A DNA stretch of 64,000 bases from Balamuthia mandrillaris (taxonomy: Eukaryota; Discosea; Longamoebia; Balamuthiidae). Within the stretch, counting starts at the first letter, position 1. Each line of letters begins with the position of its first letter. This document shows, in pieces, positions 24,678 to 34,806 of this stretch. The stretch covers positions 21,231 to 85,230 of the forward strand of contig JAVKOQ010000223.1 in the NCBI GenBank assembly GCA_031835245.1, read 5' to 3'. Position numbers and translations under genes: made by a program. The notes beneath the pieces were generated by a model. It did no database searches and was not told the DNA's origin. It was given only the letters and a program-made list of their open reading frames with translations.

Positions 24678-24993
24678 TGCTTATTATGCAAGGATGTGAT
24701 ATTTATGTAGGGTTTTATTATTGGTATCGCCCTCAAAACCAAAAAAAACATATTTCGAAGGGCGAAAAGCACAAACAAAACAAAATTCTGGTTTATTTTT
24801 ATAATGTTGAGCACGTGATCAGGTGATCACGTGCTGTTGAAATTCGAAGGAAATCTCATATCATTTTGGATGACTATCGAATGAATCGACTTTTAAACGG
24901 TAGCGACAAGCCGAAACGCAAGGTTCCCCTCATGTCTATATATTTTTCCCTCTCTTTCAACCTTCTTCTTTCCTTCACTTGTCTCTCATTCCT

Positions 24994-25066
<73 letters not shown>

Positions 25067-25119
25067 ACCCTTTGGAGAAAACCCTTTTATTTGGCTATAT
25101 ATAACACAACACACACACG
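24678..25119. promoter_or_regulatory. Intergenic region with E-box palindrome, CAA repeat and TATA-like box
   Basis: It contains a 26-bp palindrome at 24810-24835 (12-bp arms AGCACGTGATCA around GG) with a CACGTG E-box in each arm. A (CAA)n run of about 24 units lies at 24994-25067. A TATA-like GCTATATATAAC sits at 25094-25105, about 15-25 bp before the CBS gene start codon at 25120. Confidence 0.6.
24994..25067. repeat. (CAA)n trinucleotide repeat
   Basis: About 24 uninterrupted CAA units lie immediately upstream of the CBS-domain gene, probably in the promoter or 5' leader. Confidence 0.95.
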
Positions 25120-26401
25120 ATGGCTTGTACTCCAGAAACGGTGCGCAACTTTTTATCGCAGGTCAAAGTGGGCGACCTCGTCGCCGCCGACCCCAAGCCG
25201 CTCATCGACGCCGACTCGGACGCTACCCTCGAGAACGTGTTGGAGCTGCTCACTCAGAACAACATACTCTCGGTTCCCATCTACGAGAAAACACCGCATG
25301 GCAAGAAGAAATACGTTGGCATCATCAGTATGATCACTCGTCCTCTCTCCTCTTCACTTCTCTTGTACCTAATCCTCTCTTATGTGCGTTCTAATCCCCT
25401 TTTTGCTTTCGAAAGGTTCGTTCGACATCATGACTTACGTCGCATTTGCCACCTACTTCAAAGACCAAGAGCTGAGCCTCGAAGAACAAGACTTTTCTGC
25501 CATTCGCTTCAACGGTTTGGCAACCTCCCTCCCTCACTTCATGCCCCCCTCACTCTTCAACTTCTTACTTGTTTTGTCTCACACGCCGACACAACCAACA
25601 GATCTCAAAGCAAGTGCGTTGCTGGGAGCGACTTCCAGAGAGAGCGAAGACCTTTGGTACTGCACAGAGTCCACGGACCTCTTCACGGTGCTCGAATACT
25701 TTCACAAAGGCGTGCACCGATGCCTGGTAGAGTCCGAGGAAGGCGAGGGAGACAAATGCTATTTGCTCACTCAATCGGACGTCATCCGCTTCTTGAGCAA
25801 GAACGAGAGCAAACTGGGCGAGGTGGTGCACAAGCGAGTGGAGGAGTTGAACCTCGTCAACCCGTTAGGAGGGGGCAAGGGGGTCGCCTCGCTGCCTAGC
25901 TATGCCACCGCTTTGGAGGGCTTTCGTGTGATGAAGATGCACGAGGTGCAGGCTTTGCCAGTGGTGGAAGCGGAGAAGGACAACAGCATCATTACCACTC
26001 TCTCTACTTCCGATCTGAAGGGCATTCATAATGATTCTCTCAAGGATGTACGACGTCTTTACTTTTCCTCATTTCTATGTGCTTTCCGTCTGTCCTCGTT
26101 TCTGTCTCTTTCTTCTTCTGTTCGCGATCTGCTCTTCGTTTTGCAGGCTAATTGATATTCTTGATAAAAGGTTCTTCTGCCGGTGTTGGACTATCTGAAA
26201 GGAAGAGAGAAGGACGGAAAGCTGGTACATCCGCTGACTTGCCATAGCAGGGACAACTTGGCTGAGATCATGCTCAAGATGTTGTCTGCGCGTCGTCACA
26301 AGCACCAGGTGTGGGTGGTCAACTCGGCGATGGTCCCCATCGGCGTCATCTCCATGACGGACATCATTCGAAGCACCTACACCTTTTGTCTTGGCCTCTA
26401 A
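25120..26401 (+). CDS. Four-CBS-domain protein (AMPK-gamma / CBSX-like)
   Basis: ATG at 25120 follows a TATA-like sequence. Exon 1 (25120-25327) gives PLIDADSDATLENVLELLTQNNILSVPIYE and KKYVGIIS; exon 2 (from 25416) continues as SFDIMTYVAF in frame. Later exons give the second CBS (LFTVLEYFHKGVHRCLVES to YLLTQSDVIRFL), the third (YATALEGFRVMKMHEVQALPVVE to LSTSDLKGI) and the fourth (NLAEIMLKMLSARRHKHQVWVVN to PIGVISMTDIIRSTY). Four CBS motifs make two Bateman modules, as in AMPK-gamma/Snf4, which bind adenine nucleotides. No kinase-regulatory signature separates AMPK-gamma from plant-type CBSX proteins here, so the class is left open. Three or four short introns are present; exact junctions near 26050-26185 are approximate. 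Confidence 0.85.
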
Positions 26402-26514
26402 CGACCACTTTCCTTTCTTCTTTCTCTCTCGCTCTCTTCTTCCTTTTAAAAGCTATTTGTTGTAATTTGTTTTTTTTTTCTGTAAGTCGTTTAGTTTTCT
26501 TCCGGTAGAATCTC

Positions 26515-26536
26515 TCTCTCTCTCTCTCTCTCTCTC
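26515..26536. repeat. (CT)n run in convergent 3' ends
   Basis: A CT microsatellite lies in the 138-bp interval between the convergent stop codons of the CBS gene and the SHG1-domain gene. Confidence 0.8.
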
Positions 26537-26538
26537 AT

Positions 26539-28731
26539 CTATCGCATCCGCCGTTGGCGTCGTCCTAGTGGTTGTTGTTGTTGCTGCTGCTGTTGTTGTT
26601 GAAGGCGAATTCGTTGCTGCCGTTTGCTTTTACGAACAGAAGTGGCAGCAGTTGTAGAACGACGTCTCCTTGAAGAATAGCTGATTTGATGGTCTTGTTG
26701 AAACCGTTTTCTTGCTTTTGCTCTGAGTTTTTCTTCTTTTTCATCGTCAACTTCGTCCTCATCCTCATCATTTTCCTCTTCTTGTTCTTCTTCGTTCTCC
26801 TCATTCTGAAGCATCTTGCTGCGCTTCTTGTGAGGAAAGCTGCTAACAGCAGCCTTTCGTCGAGTTCGTTGACGACCGCTCCTTCTGCGGTTTATCGTCT
26901 TTTGCTCTTCCTCTTCCTCTTCTCTTTCTTTGTCGTCCGAGCTCTCCGTTTTTTCTTCTTCCTCCTCTTCTTTCATTTGTGTTTTGCCTCGTTGTGCACG
27001 TCGCTTACCAACTGTCGCGGTTTCACGCTGCTTCGTGGTAGCTCTCTTTTTGGAGTTCTTCTTTGATTTCCCTCTATTTTCTTCTTCCTCGCTTTTGGCT
27101 TCTTCATCCTCGTCTTCATCATCAATGTCAAGTTGGATTCTTCTTCTCTTTCGTCCAGCAGCAGCAGAACTTCTTCTTGTGGTAATTCTCCGTTTGTTGT
27201 TTCTCTTTTTTGGTGGTGCTTTTTCTACTGCAACGACATCTACTTCTTCTCCTTCTTCGTCTTTCTCCTCTTTTTCTTCTTCCTTCTCGCTAGAAGAGGA
27301 AGAGGAAGTAGTCAGAGGAGAAGAGGAAGGTAAGGGCGAAGACGTAGACAATGAGGAAGAATCGTCATCCGAACTCTCTAGGTCACTTGAACTGGATAAA
27401 GAACTGTCATCACTGCCTTTTATCTCCAATACTATTTTCTTCGATTTTGTTAAGGTCTCCGATTCGACAGTTATCGAGCCATTGCTTTTCACTTTCTTCT
27501 CTTCTTCTTCCTCCTCTTCTTTTATTTGTTCCTTCTTTTCTTCCCCATTCGATACTATGTTGCTTGCTTCACTTTTGTTGCGGGCAACTTCACTTTCTTC
27601 TGCTGCTTGAAGCTTTTTCTTCGCTTCTGCTTCCTGTCTTTTCTTTTCAGCATCTTCCTCTTCTTCGCGCCGCTTCTGCTCTTGTTCCTCTCGTTTCTTG
27701 CGTTCCAGTTGTCTTTGCTTCTCTTGACGAACGGCCTCCTCCTCTGCTGCCTTCTTCTTTGCGAGCATGGCATCCACCGCAGCAGCGATGTGTTCCATTA
27801 CGGAGCTGCTAAAGTGCTTGCTATGATAGAGCACCTCCTCCACTTCTCTATCAACATCTTCACCAAGTTTTGTCCTTTGTTTTTGTTAACAACAAAAGTC
27901 AGATAAAAACAAATTTAAAGAAGCAGAGAAGCAAGAGAGAAGAGAGAAGAGAGAAGAGAGAAGAGAGAAGAGAGAAGAGAGAAGGGAGAAGGGAGAAGGG
28001 AGAAGGGAGAAGAGAGAAGAGAGAAGAGAGAAGAGAGAAGAGATGAGAATGAGAGCAGAAGAGACGCGATCCGAGAAGACGAGAAAACAAACTTTTTGAG
28101 CTCGCTCAATAGTTTGCGATGAAGCGTGCGTTTAGCGCGGGCTTTGTTGGGCTGCTGCTTTGCCGCCGCCAAGTCATTCGCCCAAGTGGGGCCGCTCTCG
28201 ATCAGCTCTTTCGTTCTCCGTCGAAGTGCTTCCGCTCCTCCCTTTGGTTTTTTTTTTTTTTTGGAGGTCTTAGAGAAAAGAAAAGCCAGAGAACAGAAGA
28301 GAATTGAAAAAAAGTGGTACCGAATGTTCGCAAGATTGAAGAAAGCTTTGTCTGAGTTTATCAAAGGAGCCATCTAACTTCATGAACTCGAGCACCTGAG
28401 CGGCTGTGTAGGGCGGTGGCGCTTGTTGTTGTTGTTGTTGCTGGTGCTGTTGCTTTTCATCGCCATTGCTGCTGTTGTTGCGGTTCGCAAAGAAGGAAGA
28501 GGAAGAAGAACGAGAAGGAGAGGAAGCGGGAGTGGAACGAGAGGTATCGACGGAAGAAGAAAGCTTTGGGGGATGATGCAATAAAATCGGCACGCGGTGG
28601 TGGGGGTGGTTGTTATGTTCCTCTTCCTCCTCTTCTTTTTTCCCGTCTCGTTCCACCTCCTCCGCCTCCTCCTCCATAGCAGCCGCAACAACAACAACGG
28701 TGGGAGAAGAGACAGCTTCTCCTTCGGCCAT
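26539..28731 (-). CDS. BOD1/SHG1-domain protein with long acidic/basic C-terminus
   Basis: ATG at 28731. The N-terminus is Glu-, Ser- and Gln-rich. A conserved-looking domain is spread over three exons: LEFMKLDGSFDKLRQSFLQSC (exon 1), KRTLHRKLLSELKK (exon 2, about 28250-28095) and TKLGEDVDREVEEVLYHSKHFSSSVMEHIAAAVDAML (exon 3). This matches the COMPASS Shg1/BOD1 fold: an FDKLR start, a helix with LRxxLL, then a hydrophobic helix. Family members are a COMPASS H3K4-methyltransferase subunit in yeast and regulators of PP2A/SETD1 in animals. The rest (about 400 residues) alternates Glu-rich, Ser-rich and Lys/Arg clusters and ends in a Gln run and RRQRRMR, consistent with a nuclear disordered tail. 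Intron 2 carries a GAGAA/GGGAA minisatellite (27929-28041). Family assignment rests on pattern only. Confidence 0.7.
27929..28041. repeat. AGAGAAG/GGGAGAA minisatellite in an intron
   Basis: Tandem 7-bp units (GAGAAGA, with a central block of GGGAGAA) lie inside an intron of the SHG1-domain gene. Confidence 0.85.
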
Positions 28732-28756
28732 TTTCTTTTCCTTTCTGTTATTTTGT

Positions 28757-28764
28757 TGTCGACA
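28757..28764. promoter_or_regulatory. TGTCGACA palindrome
   Basis: A perfect TTGTCGACAA lies 26 bp upstream of the SHG1-domain start codon, in the spacer shared with ZNHIT1. It is one of nine TGTCGACA octamers in the window, essentially all in promoter-like spacers. Confidence 0.6.
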
Positions 28765-28841
28765 ACCAAATTATTGTTTGCATTTTTCGATATATTTCAA
28801 ATTATTGAGAGGATTCCAATGATTATTGATCGCACAAAATA

Positions 28842-28849
28842 TGTCGACA
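28842..28849. promoter_or_regulatory. TGTCGACA palindrome
   Basis: This octamer lies 61 bp upstream of the preferred ZNHIT1 start (28910). It overlaps an alternative upstream in-frame ATG (28841), which argues that the upstream ATG is not the true start. Confidence 0.55.
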
Positions 28850-28909
28850 ATTAGTGTGATCAAGATTCGTGACGTATTAACTGATCTACAACAAAAAAAA
28901 TATAAAAAG

Positions 28910-28950
28910 ATGAAACGAAGTAGCAGAGGAAGCAAAAGGAAAGATGGTGC

Positions 28951-28989
<39 letters not shown>

Positions 28990-29832
28990 TCTTTATCCCT
29001 TCTTCTTTGATGGTTCTTTCGTGAGTTTGTAATGTTTTAAAAAATTCACAAAAACAATAGATGATGCGGCGTATCAACCGAAAGAAAAACAATCCTCCTC
29101 TGTGGGTAGCACGCCAAACAAACGCCGTCAATCTGGTTCTCTCTCTCTCTCTTCTTTCTCTACTTTTCTCTCTTTCAAAAGACTGACGCAGGGAAGGATA
29201 AACTAAAAAAGGCAGGCTGCGAGTGCAAAGCCAACGGATAAAGGAACGGGACCCCATCCTGCTTCGCCAGCAAAAGCTGGAGGAGCGGCTGGAGTCGCTG
29301 GAGCATGATAACTACGCTGCTGAGGAACCCGCTGAAACGGCTGATGTTGCCCCTGCGCCCATCATCGAGGAGACCGAAGAATTAGGTCACCCATTTGTTC
29401 TTTGCTCCATTCTCTCTTCTCTCTTCTCCCTTCTTTTCTTCTCCCTTCTTCAATTGCCTGCTCTTTTCTTGTTCTCTTGGTCTCGTACTTTCGTTCTTTG
29501 CTTTGCTCTTCTCTCCTCTCTCCTCTTTGTTTTGTGTCTGCTCTGCTTCTCCGTTTCTTTTCTCGTTTGTTCTTCTCTTTTGCCCTTATTCCTCCTCTCT
29601 AACATCAACGCAACAAACACAGAAGCCACATACACTCCCAAGAAAAAGAAAAAGAAGACGACCCAAAGAGACGTCCAACGGCAGATGCGGTTGGTCAAGA
29701 ATTTCAACAAAGTCTTGGAGAATGCCGGCTACGAGAACTATCCGCCCCACGTGCCGACCTACTTCACCATCGCCGCTGCTCCTTCTCGCTTCCCTCCTCG
29801 TCATTTCTGTAGTGTTTGCGGGTATCTTCTGA

Positions 29833-29871
<39 letters not shown>

Positions 29872-30059
29872 TTTCGTTTTCGCCTTTCTATCTCTCTTCT
29901 CTTCTCTTTTTTTTCTTTATTGACAACTAAAGAAATCTTATGTTTTGCAACAAAAGATATCTGTCCAGTTATACTTGCACGCGGTGTGGATTGCGTTACT
30001 GTTGTATCAAGTGCAAAGGCATCCATGAGGAGAACCGATGCCTCAAGTTTACTGTTTAA
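28910..30059 (+). CDS. ZNHIT1: ZNHIT1 / Vps71 HIT zinc-finger subunit of SWR1/SRCAP
   Basis: Exons 28910-28946, 29061-29135, 29212 to about 29382, about 29622-29820, and about 29957-30059; all joins keep frame. The product reads KDDDAAYQPKEKQSS, then KRRQSG/RLRVQSQRIKERD, then LEERLESLEHDNY, then YTPKKKKKKTTQRDVQRQ, then VKNFNKVLENAG, then PPRHFCSVCG/YLSSYTCTRCGLRYCCIKC and ends EENRCLKFTV. This follows the human ZNHIT1 order including the LEALENDN helix and the C-terminal HIT-type C4-C3H zinc finger. The complex exchanges H2A.Z into nucleosomes. A TATAAAA sequence at 28901 sits just before the chosen ATG; an in-frame ATG at 28841 would add 23 residues. Introns 1 and 4 carry CT runs near the donor. 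Confidence 0.92.
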
Positions 30060-30105
30060 AATTGTTTGCATTCGCCATTTCCGTTTTGTCTCTTCCTCAG
30101 AAAGA

Positions 30106-30139
<34 letters not shown>

Positions 30140-30176
30140 GTCTCACTCACTCTCTTTAAAAAAAAGAAACACAAAA

Positions 30177-30287
30177 AGCCTGAGGTGGGATCTCACCACC
30201 ATCATCCCGTATTGCAGAAAGCTACACCGTTGCATGACCATGGGTCAGGGAGAGACGGGTTGGCTAACCTAGTTGCCGCATCAGGCT
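30177..30287 (-). ncRNA. Structured ~111-nt RNA, copy 1 (unknown family, Pol III-like)
   Basis: Read on the minus strand it begins AGCCTGATGCGGC and ends CCCACCTCAGGCT followed by T5. Its ends form a perfect 7-bp stem (AGCCTGA/TCAGGCT). A 3' hairpin GGTGG/CCACC and a 5' hairpin GGTT/AACC are possible. A second copy lies in inverted orientation at 30502-30616, with conserved ends, a diverged centre, and a covarying stem pair. The T-run just after the closing stem suggests an RNA polymerase III terminator. No match to 5S, U6, SRP or tRNA signatures was seen. It occupies the spacer between ZNHIT1 and the RhoGAP gene. That it is transcribed is inference. Confidence 0.6.
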
Positions 30288-30501
30288 GAACACTCCCCTG
30301 CCTTCCTCGACGTACAAAAACCCTTTCCTCTGCTGGCGGCCTTTGCGATTGTGTGTGGGAAAACAGAAGAGAGAAGAGAGAAGTGGAGTGGAAAAAGAAG
30401 AGAATATTCTTCTTCCTTGCTTCTCGCTCTCTCTCCCATAACTCTTTTGTCTCCTTTGCAGGTATCTGTGCAAAAGGGGAAGCACGATGCATGCTGAAAG
30501 C
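30288..30501. promoter_or_regulatory. Putative shared upstream region of the two divergent RNAs
   Basis: The 214-bp spacer holds GA- and CT-rich stretches and an AAAGGG-type block on each side (CAAAAGGGGAAGCACG before copy 2; GAAAGGGTTTTTGTACG before copy 1, minus strand). No protein-coding exon is supported. Confidence 0.35.
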
Positions 30502-30616
30502 AGCCTGGTGCGGCCAACATTAGCCAACCCCTCTCTATCGCCGTTTGGCCATCAGCCTCTGTTGTTTACAAGTTGGAAGACCGGGTTGATGGTGGTGTTA
30601 CACTCCACCCCAGGCT
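30502..30616 (+). ncRNA. Structured ~115-nt RNA, copy 2 (unknown family, Pol III-like)
   Basis: Begins AGCCTGGTGCGGCCAAC and ends CTCCACCCCAGGCT, followed by about eleven T. The terminal stem is AGCCTGG/CCAGGCT; relative to copy 1 both partners of the last pair have changed (A-T to G-C), a compensatory change. Blocks TTAGCCAACCC near the 5' end and GGTTGATGGTGGTG near the 3' end are shared with copy 1 (GGATGATGGTGGTG), while the middle 35-40 nt differ. The two copies are head-to-head with 214 bp between their 5' ends, as expected for two divergently transcribed genes. Confidence 0.6.
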
Positions 30617-30932
30617 TTTTTTTTTTCACAAAATATATGTTGTTATTGGGGAACTCTCTCTCCCTCCTCCACATTAGCCCCGTTTCCCCCTTTTCCATCT
30701 TTAACTTCTTCGTTTGCCTTCCTTCCTTCCGTCTCTCTTCTCTGCTGCTCTCTTCTCTTCTCTCCTTCTCTGCTTCTCTTCTCCCTTTGGCTGAAAAAAA
30801 TAGAAAGAGGGCAAATTCTGTCTCGCTAAATGATATGATTTTAATCGGATAAATTTCTGGACAATCATCCCGTTGTCCTTGGCTTCCTTCGTTTACCAAC
30901 CCCAGTTCGTCTCTCTCAAACTTGACCAAGAA

Positions 30933-31928
30933 ATGGAAGAGAAGAAGAGCAAAGAAGGCGACCGCTCCTCCTCCTCCACTTCCACTTCTTCTGACAAAAA
31001 GACCACCTTGAGTCCCACGGGCGCAGAGCACAACAACAACAACAAGAGGGAGAAGCGTTGGACTCGTACGTTCCTGCACATGAGAGGCAACAGCGGGAGC
31101 GACTCCAGCGAGCCCTCCGACGGAGGCGACGGGATCGGCGGCATGCTCTCTGCCTCCGGCGGCAAGGTCAAGGTCAAGGTCAAACCTCTAGAGCCCCAAG
31201 AAAAGGAGCAGCGGACCGGCAAACAGCAGCTCAAAAAACTGTTCCATAGGAAAGGCTCCTCTCCGTTGTTTTTCGGTGGCACCGTCGAGGAGGCCGTCCA
31301 GGATGACAGCTCAGGCATTCCTCGTTTCCTTGAACAAGCTTTCTCATATCTAGAAGAAAGAGGTTTGTAGTTCTCGTTGTAGTTCTCATTCCTTTTCTTG
31401 TTCCTGTTCTTGTTCTTGTTCTTGTTCTTGTTCTTCTTCTTCTTGTTCTTGTTCTTGTTCTTGTTCTTGTTCTTGTTCTTGTTCTTCTTCTTGTTCTTGT
31501 TCTTGTTTTTGTTCTTGTTCTTCTTCTTGTTCTTGTTCTGCTTCTTGTTCTTCTTCTTCTTCTTCTTCTTCTTCTTCTTCTGCTTCTTGTTCTTCTTCTT
31601 TTGCTTCTTCTTCTTATTCTTTTTCGTTCATCTTCTCTTCTTGCTTCTTCTTGTTCTTCTCAACTTTCTTTGCGTCAAAAGGAATGTTAGTGGTGGAAGG
31701 CCTCTTTCGGCTTCCTGGGAGCAAGACCGAGATAGAGGACCTTCGCAAGAAAGTAAACAGCGGACGAAAGGACTTTGGAGAGGTACTCAAGAAACGGTGT
31801 CCCAGTGCTCATACGGTCTGCGGCCTGATCAAGCTCTACCTGCGTCAGTTGAAGGAACCGCTCCTCACGTTCGAGCGATACCAACTGTTCACAGTGGAGT
31901 GCGTTACGGCTGGTCTGTTCTCATCTCT

Positions 31929-31967
<39 letters not shown>

Positions 31968-33154
31968 GCTTGGCTTCTCATTCTCTGAGCAGATAAAGGG
32001 AACCGACTGCGAATGGACGTGAGGCAGCTACAACAGGCACTGAGAGACCTGCCACCCGCCAACAGAGCAGTGCTTAGGCGGTTGCTACTATTGCTGCGCA
32101 AGGTTGCTGCTCATCACGCTCTTAACCGTATGAATGCCGTCAACTTAGGCCTCGTGTTTGGTCCTGCATTGCTGCGTTACAGCGACGAGAAGAATGTGGA
32201 TCGGCTCATCGATGACACCAACAAGCTTTGCTTCCTGGGACAGAGCCTTATCGCTTTGGACGATGTTCTTCTCTTTGAGGATGAAGCACGCACACCAAAG
32301 GAAGCAAAAACACCAAAGGCTCCTCGCAAGTGTCCTCTGTATTACTACAGCGACGACACTTGCAGCTTTGAGGAAGAGGAGGAAAAGGAGAAGGAGAAGG
32401 AGAAAGCAAGCGATCGAAACAACAACGGGGATAAGGAGGTGCTTCGAAGAAAGTTATTGCTGAGCCACAGCGATGCCTGCCCTTCGTGGGAAGTCTATCT
32501 TGTTTCGACTTTGCTTTCCTGCGACTACGATCGGTACTTTTATCCATTCTTTTTATCTCTTGTTTTGTTATTCTCGTTTGCCTTTCTTATTTGGGTGTTT
32601 CTTCAACCACAGGGCGGTGGCATGGCCAGACTTTGACGACCAAGCCACCATTTGTCTGTTAAATGGCAACGAACTGCACATCTATCCCTACTCTGCAGAA
32701 AGGGGTGATGAGGCGCTGATCTCCGCCTACACATCCGACCTCTACGGCGTGGTGGATAGCACTCGATACTTTTTCATTTATACAGCTGGTAGGTTATTGT
32801 TTTTTGTTTCTCTTTTGTTATTCTCGTTTTCTTTCTTGCGTTTGTTTATTTCTTTCGTTCTTTCTTTCTTCTTCTATTTTTGCTATTTCTCTTCTTTGTT
32901 GTTCTGTTCTTTTTCTTTTTCTTCTTCTTCTTCTTCTTCTTCTCGTTGTTTCTATGTTGCTTTTCTCTTTCGTTGATGTATAAGCTGTTTATAGAAGAAG
33001 ACGTGATTGGCATCATCTTCGCAAAAAGAGAGGACAGCAGCCACTTTAAAGAATGTATTGAAATGGGGCTTGGCTATGAGATTCCAGTAGGGAGCGTTTA
33101 TGCGGAGGAAGAGCAAGAGGATGGCTATCATATCACCATTACCATGCAGACATG
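30933..33154 (+). CDS. RhoGAP-domain protein (possibly the 5' part of a RhoGAP-EDR1-kinase gene)
   Basis: ATG at 30933. The first exon encodes a Ser/Lys-rich leader and begins the RhoGAP domain (IPRFLEQAFSYLEERG). After an intron filled with CTT/GTT (31398-31610) comes GMLVVEGLFRLPGS, holding the arginine finger (FRLPG). HTVCGLIKLYLRQLKEPLLTF follows and, after a CT-repeat intron, MNAVNLGLVFGPALLR. This is a complete RhoGAP fold that would stimulate GTP hydrolysis on Rho/Rac. A Glu/Lys-rich linker and a second globular segment follow (AVAWPDFDDQATICLLNG to HFKECIEMGLGYEIPVG), possibly PH- or GRAM-like. The frame ends at TGA 33152-33154, which overlaps an ATG (ATGA) opening the EDR1 frame. With no spacer between them, one gene broken by a frameshift is more likely than two genes. 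Confidence 0.8.
31398..31610. repeat. CTTGTT/CTTCTT tract in the RhoGAP intron
   Basis: About 210 bp of CTT and GTT triplets sit inside an intron whose 3' splice site precedes GMLVVEGLFRLPG. Confidence 0.9.
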
Positions 33155-33959
33155 ATCGAAGGTCACCATCCAGCACCAGCATCAGGAGGAAGTGAAAAAC
33201 GAGATGCTTTGTCAAGAGAATTCTCAGAACATGAACAAATTGCAGATGGTTGGTTTGATGTTGGAGCGGCACGGAGTGAAGCCAACGTGCCGTTGGAAGA
33301 GTTACGACTGCGGCCGATAAATGTAGAGGAGCCAGAAATCATTCTTGTAGATAAAAACGTGGATAAGAAGCTCCGAAGGATAGTAAAGATCACGCGGTTG
33401 CTTTGCTCAAAGTTCCCAACGTTTGAAAGCAAAGTTAGGCTTATTGCTTTACAGGTATCTTTCTTCTTGTTCTTCTTCTTCTTGTTCTTCTTCTTCTTCT
33501 TCTTCTTCTTCTTCTTGTTCTCCTTCTTCTTCTACTTCTTCTTCTACTATCCCCTGAAAGAGAAAGCGGTTGACAACACGTGAATAGGTATCAAGCTGTA
33601 TGGGAGGATCATTCTCAGATGACAGCCAGATGCTTTACGACTCGCAGAGCAAACTTCTCAAACAAAAGCTCAACAGCAATCTCATTCCTATTGGATTCAT
33701 CACTCATGGCCTCAATCGGCAACGAGTTATCCTGTTGTACGCTTTTCTCTTCTTGTTGTGTTTCTTTTGCTCGTTCTTTTGCTTTCTTTCTGGTTACTCA
33801 ACTGAACGTTACAGCAAATATTTATGCGACCACTGTAATCCTCCAATTCCATGTACTATAACCATGACAGAACAGCACACTTGGGTTAACCTGGTCCCTG
33901 TTAGCAGTAACATCAACCGATACAAGGTATCAGAGAGAGAAAAGCTGCGGAGCAAGACA

Positions 33960-34003
<44 letters not shown>

Positions 34004-34773
34004 GAGGAGGAGGAGGAGGTAGATAGAGATAGAGAGAAGGAGGGAGGGAAAGGAGAAAGAAGAAAGCAAGTAGAAGAGAGGAGAAGAACAAATGGTTAAC
34101 TCGCTAAAAAAATACAGGCTATAGACTTAATGATGGACCCAGGAAGACTACGAACGCAAGAGAGCATTGACCGGAAGCTCATCCTGCAGAGCGGGGCTCA
34201 CCTTACAATGTACATGTCGGAGCGTCACATTATTTTGCCCGATCTGCAAACAGAAGAGCTTATATTCCAAGCGAAACTTGGGTCGGGCGCTTTCGCCAGC
34301 GTATATCGCTGTAGTCTTGGTCCTATCAGGTAATGACTTTGTTTTGTGTGTTTGCTGAAGAATAGCATTGAACATGATAAACAATACATAGTTGTGCAGT
34401 AAAGGTTTATCAGCGTTCTTCGATTGAGTCGATTGGATTGCAACTCGCACGTGAATGCATGATTCAAACACGACTTTTGCATAAGAACGTGCTGCGTTGT
34501 ATGGGGTTTGTGCTTCCATCCTCTCTTGTTGTCATGTTGTTTGAAGCATATCACATTGTTAACTTTGTGTAAAGCTATGAGCAAACCTCCGATGAGTTCT
34601 TCATTTTCTTTGAATATTGTGGAGGAGGTTCTTTTTGGGATCTTTTGGCCCACAAGAGAGCTGCCAATGAGTGCTTCACTCCCAAACAGCTGCAATATTA
34701 TGCCACCGAAGTGGCTTCCGGTTTACACTATCTACACGAGAACAACATTTATCATCGTGATATAAAGGTTTGG

Positions 34774-34806
<33 letters not shown>

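Noticed and set aside
27915-28100. CRISPR-like array of short units
   Set aside because: Units are tandem 7-mers without spacers, inside an intron of a eukaryotic gene.
30177-30616. The paired RNAs as 5S rRNA, SRP RNA, Y RNA or vault RNA
   Set aside because: Size and terminal stem fit loosely, but the conserved 5S loop C and internal control region, the SRP GGAA motif, the Y RNA bulge and the vault B box are all missing.
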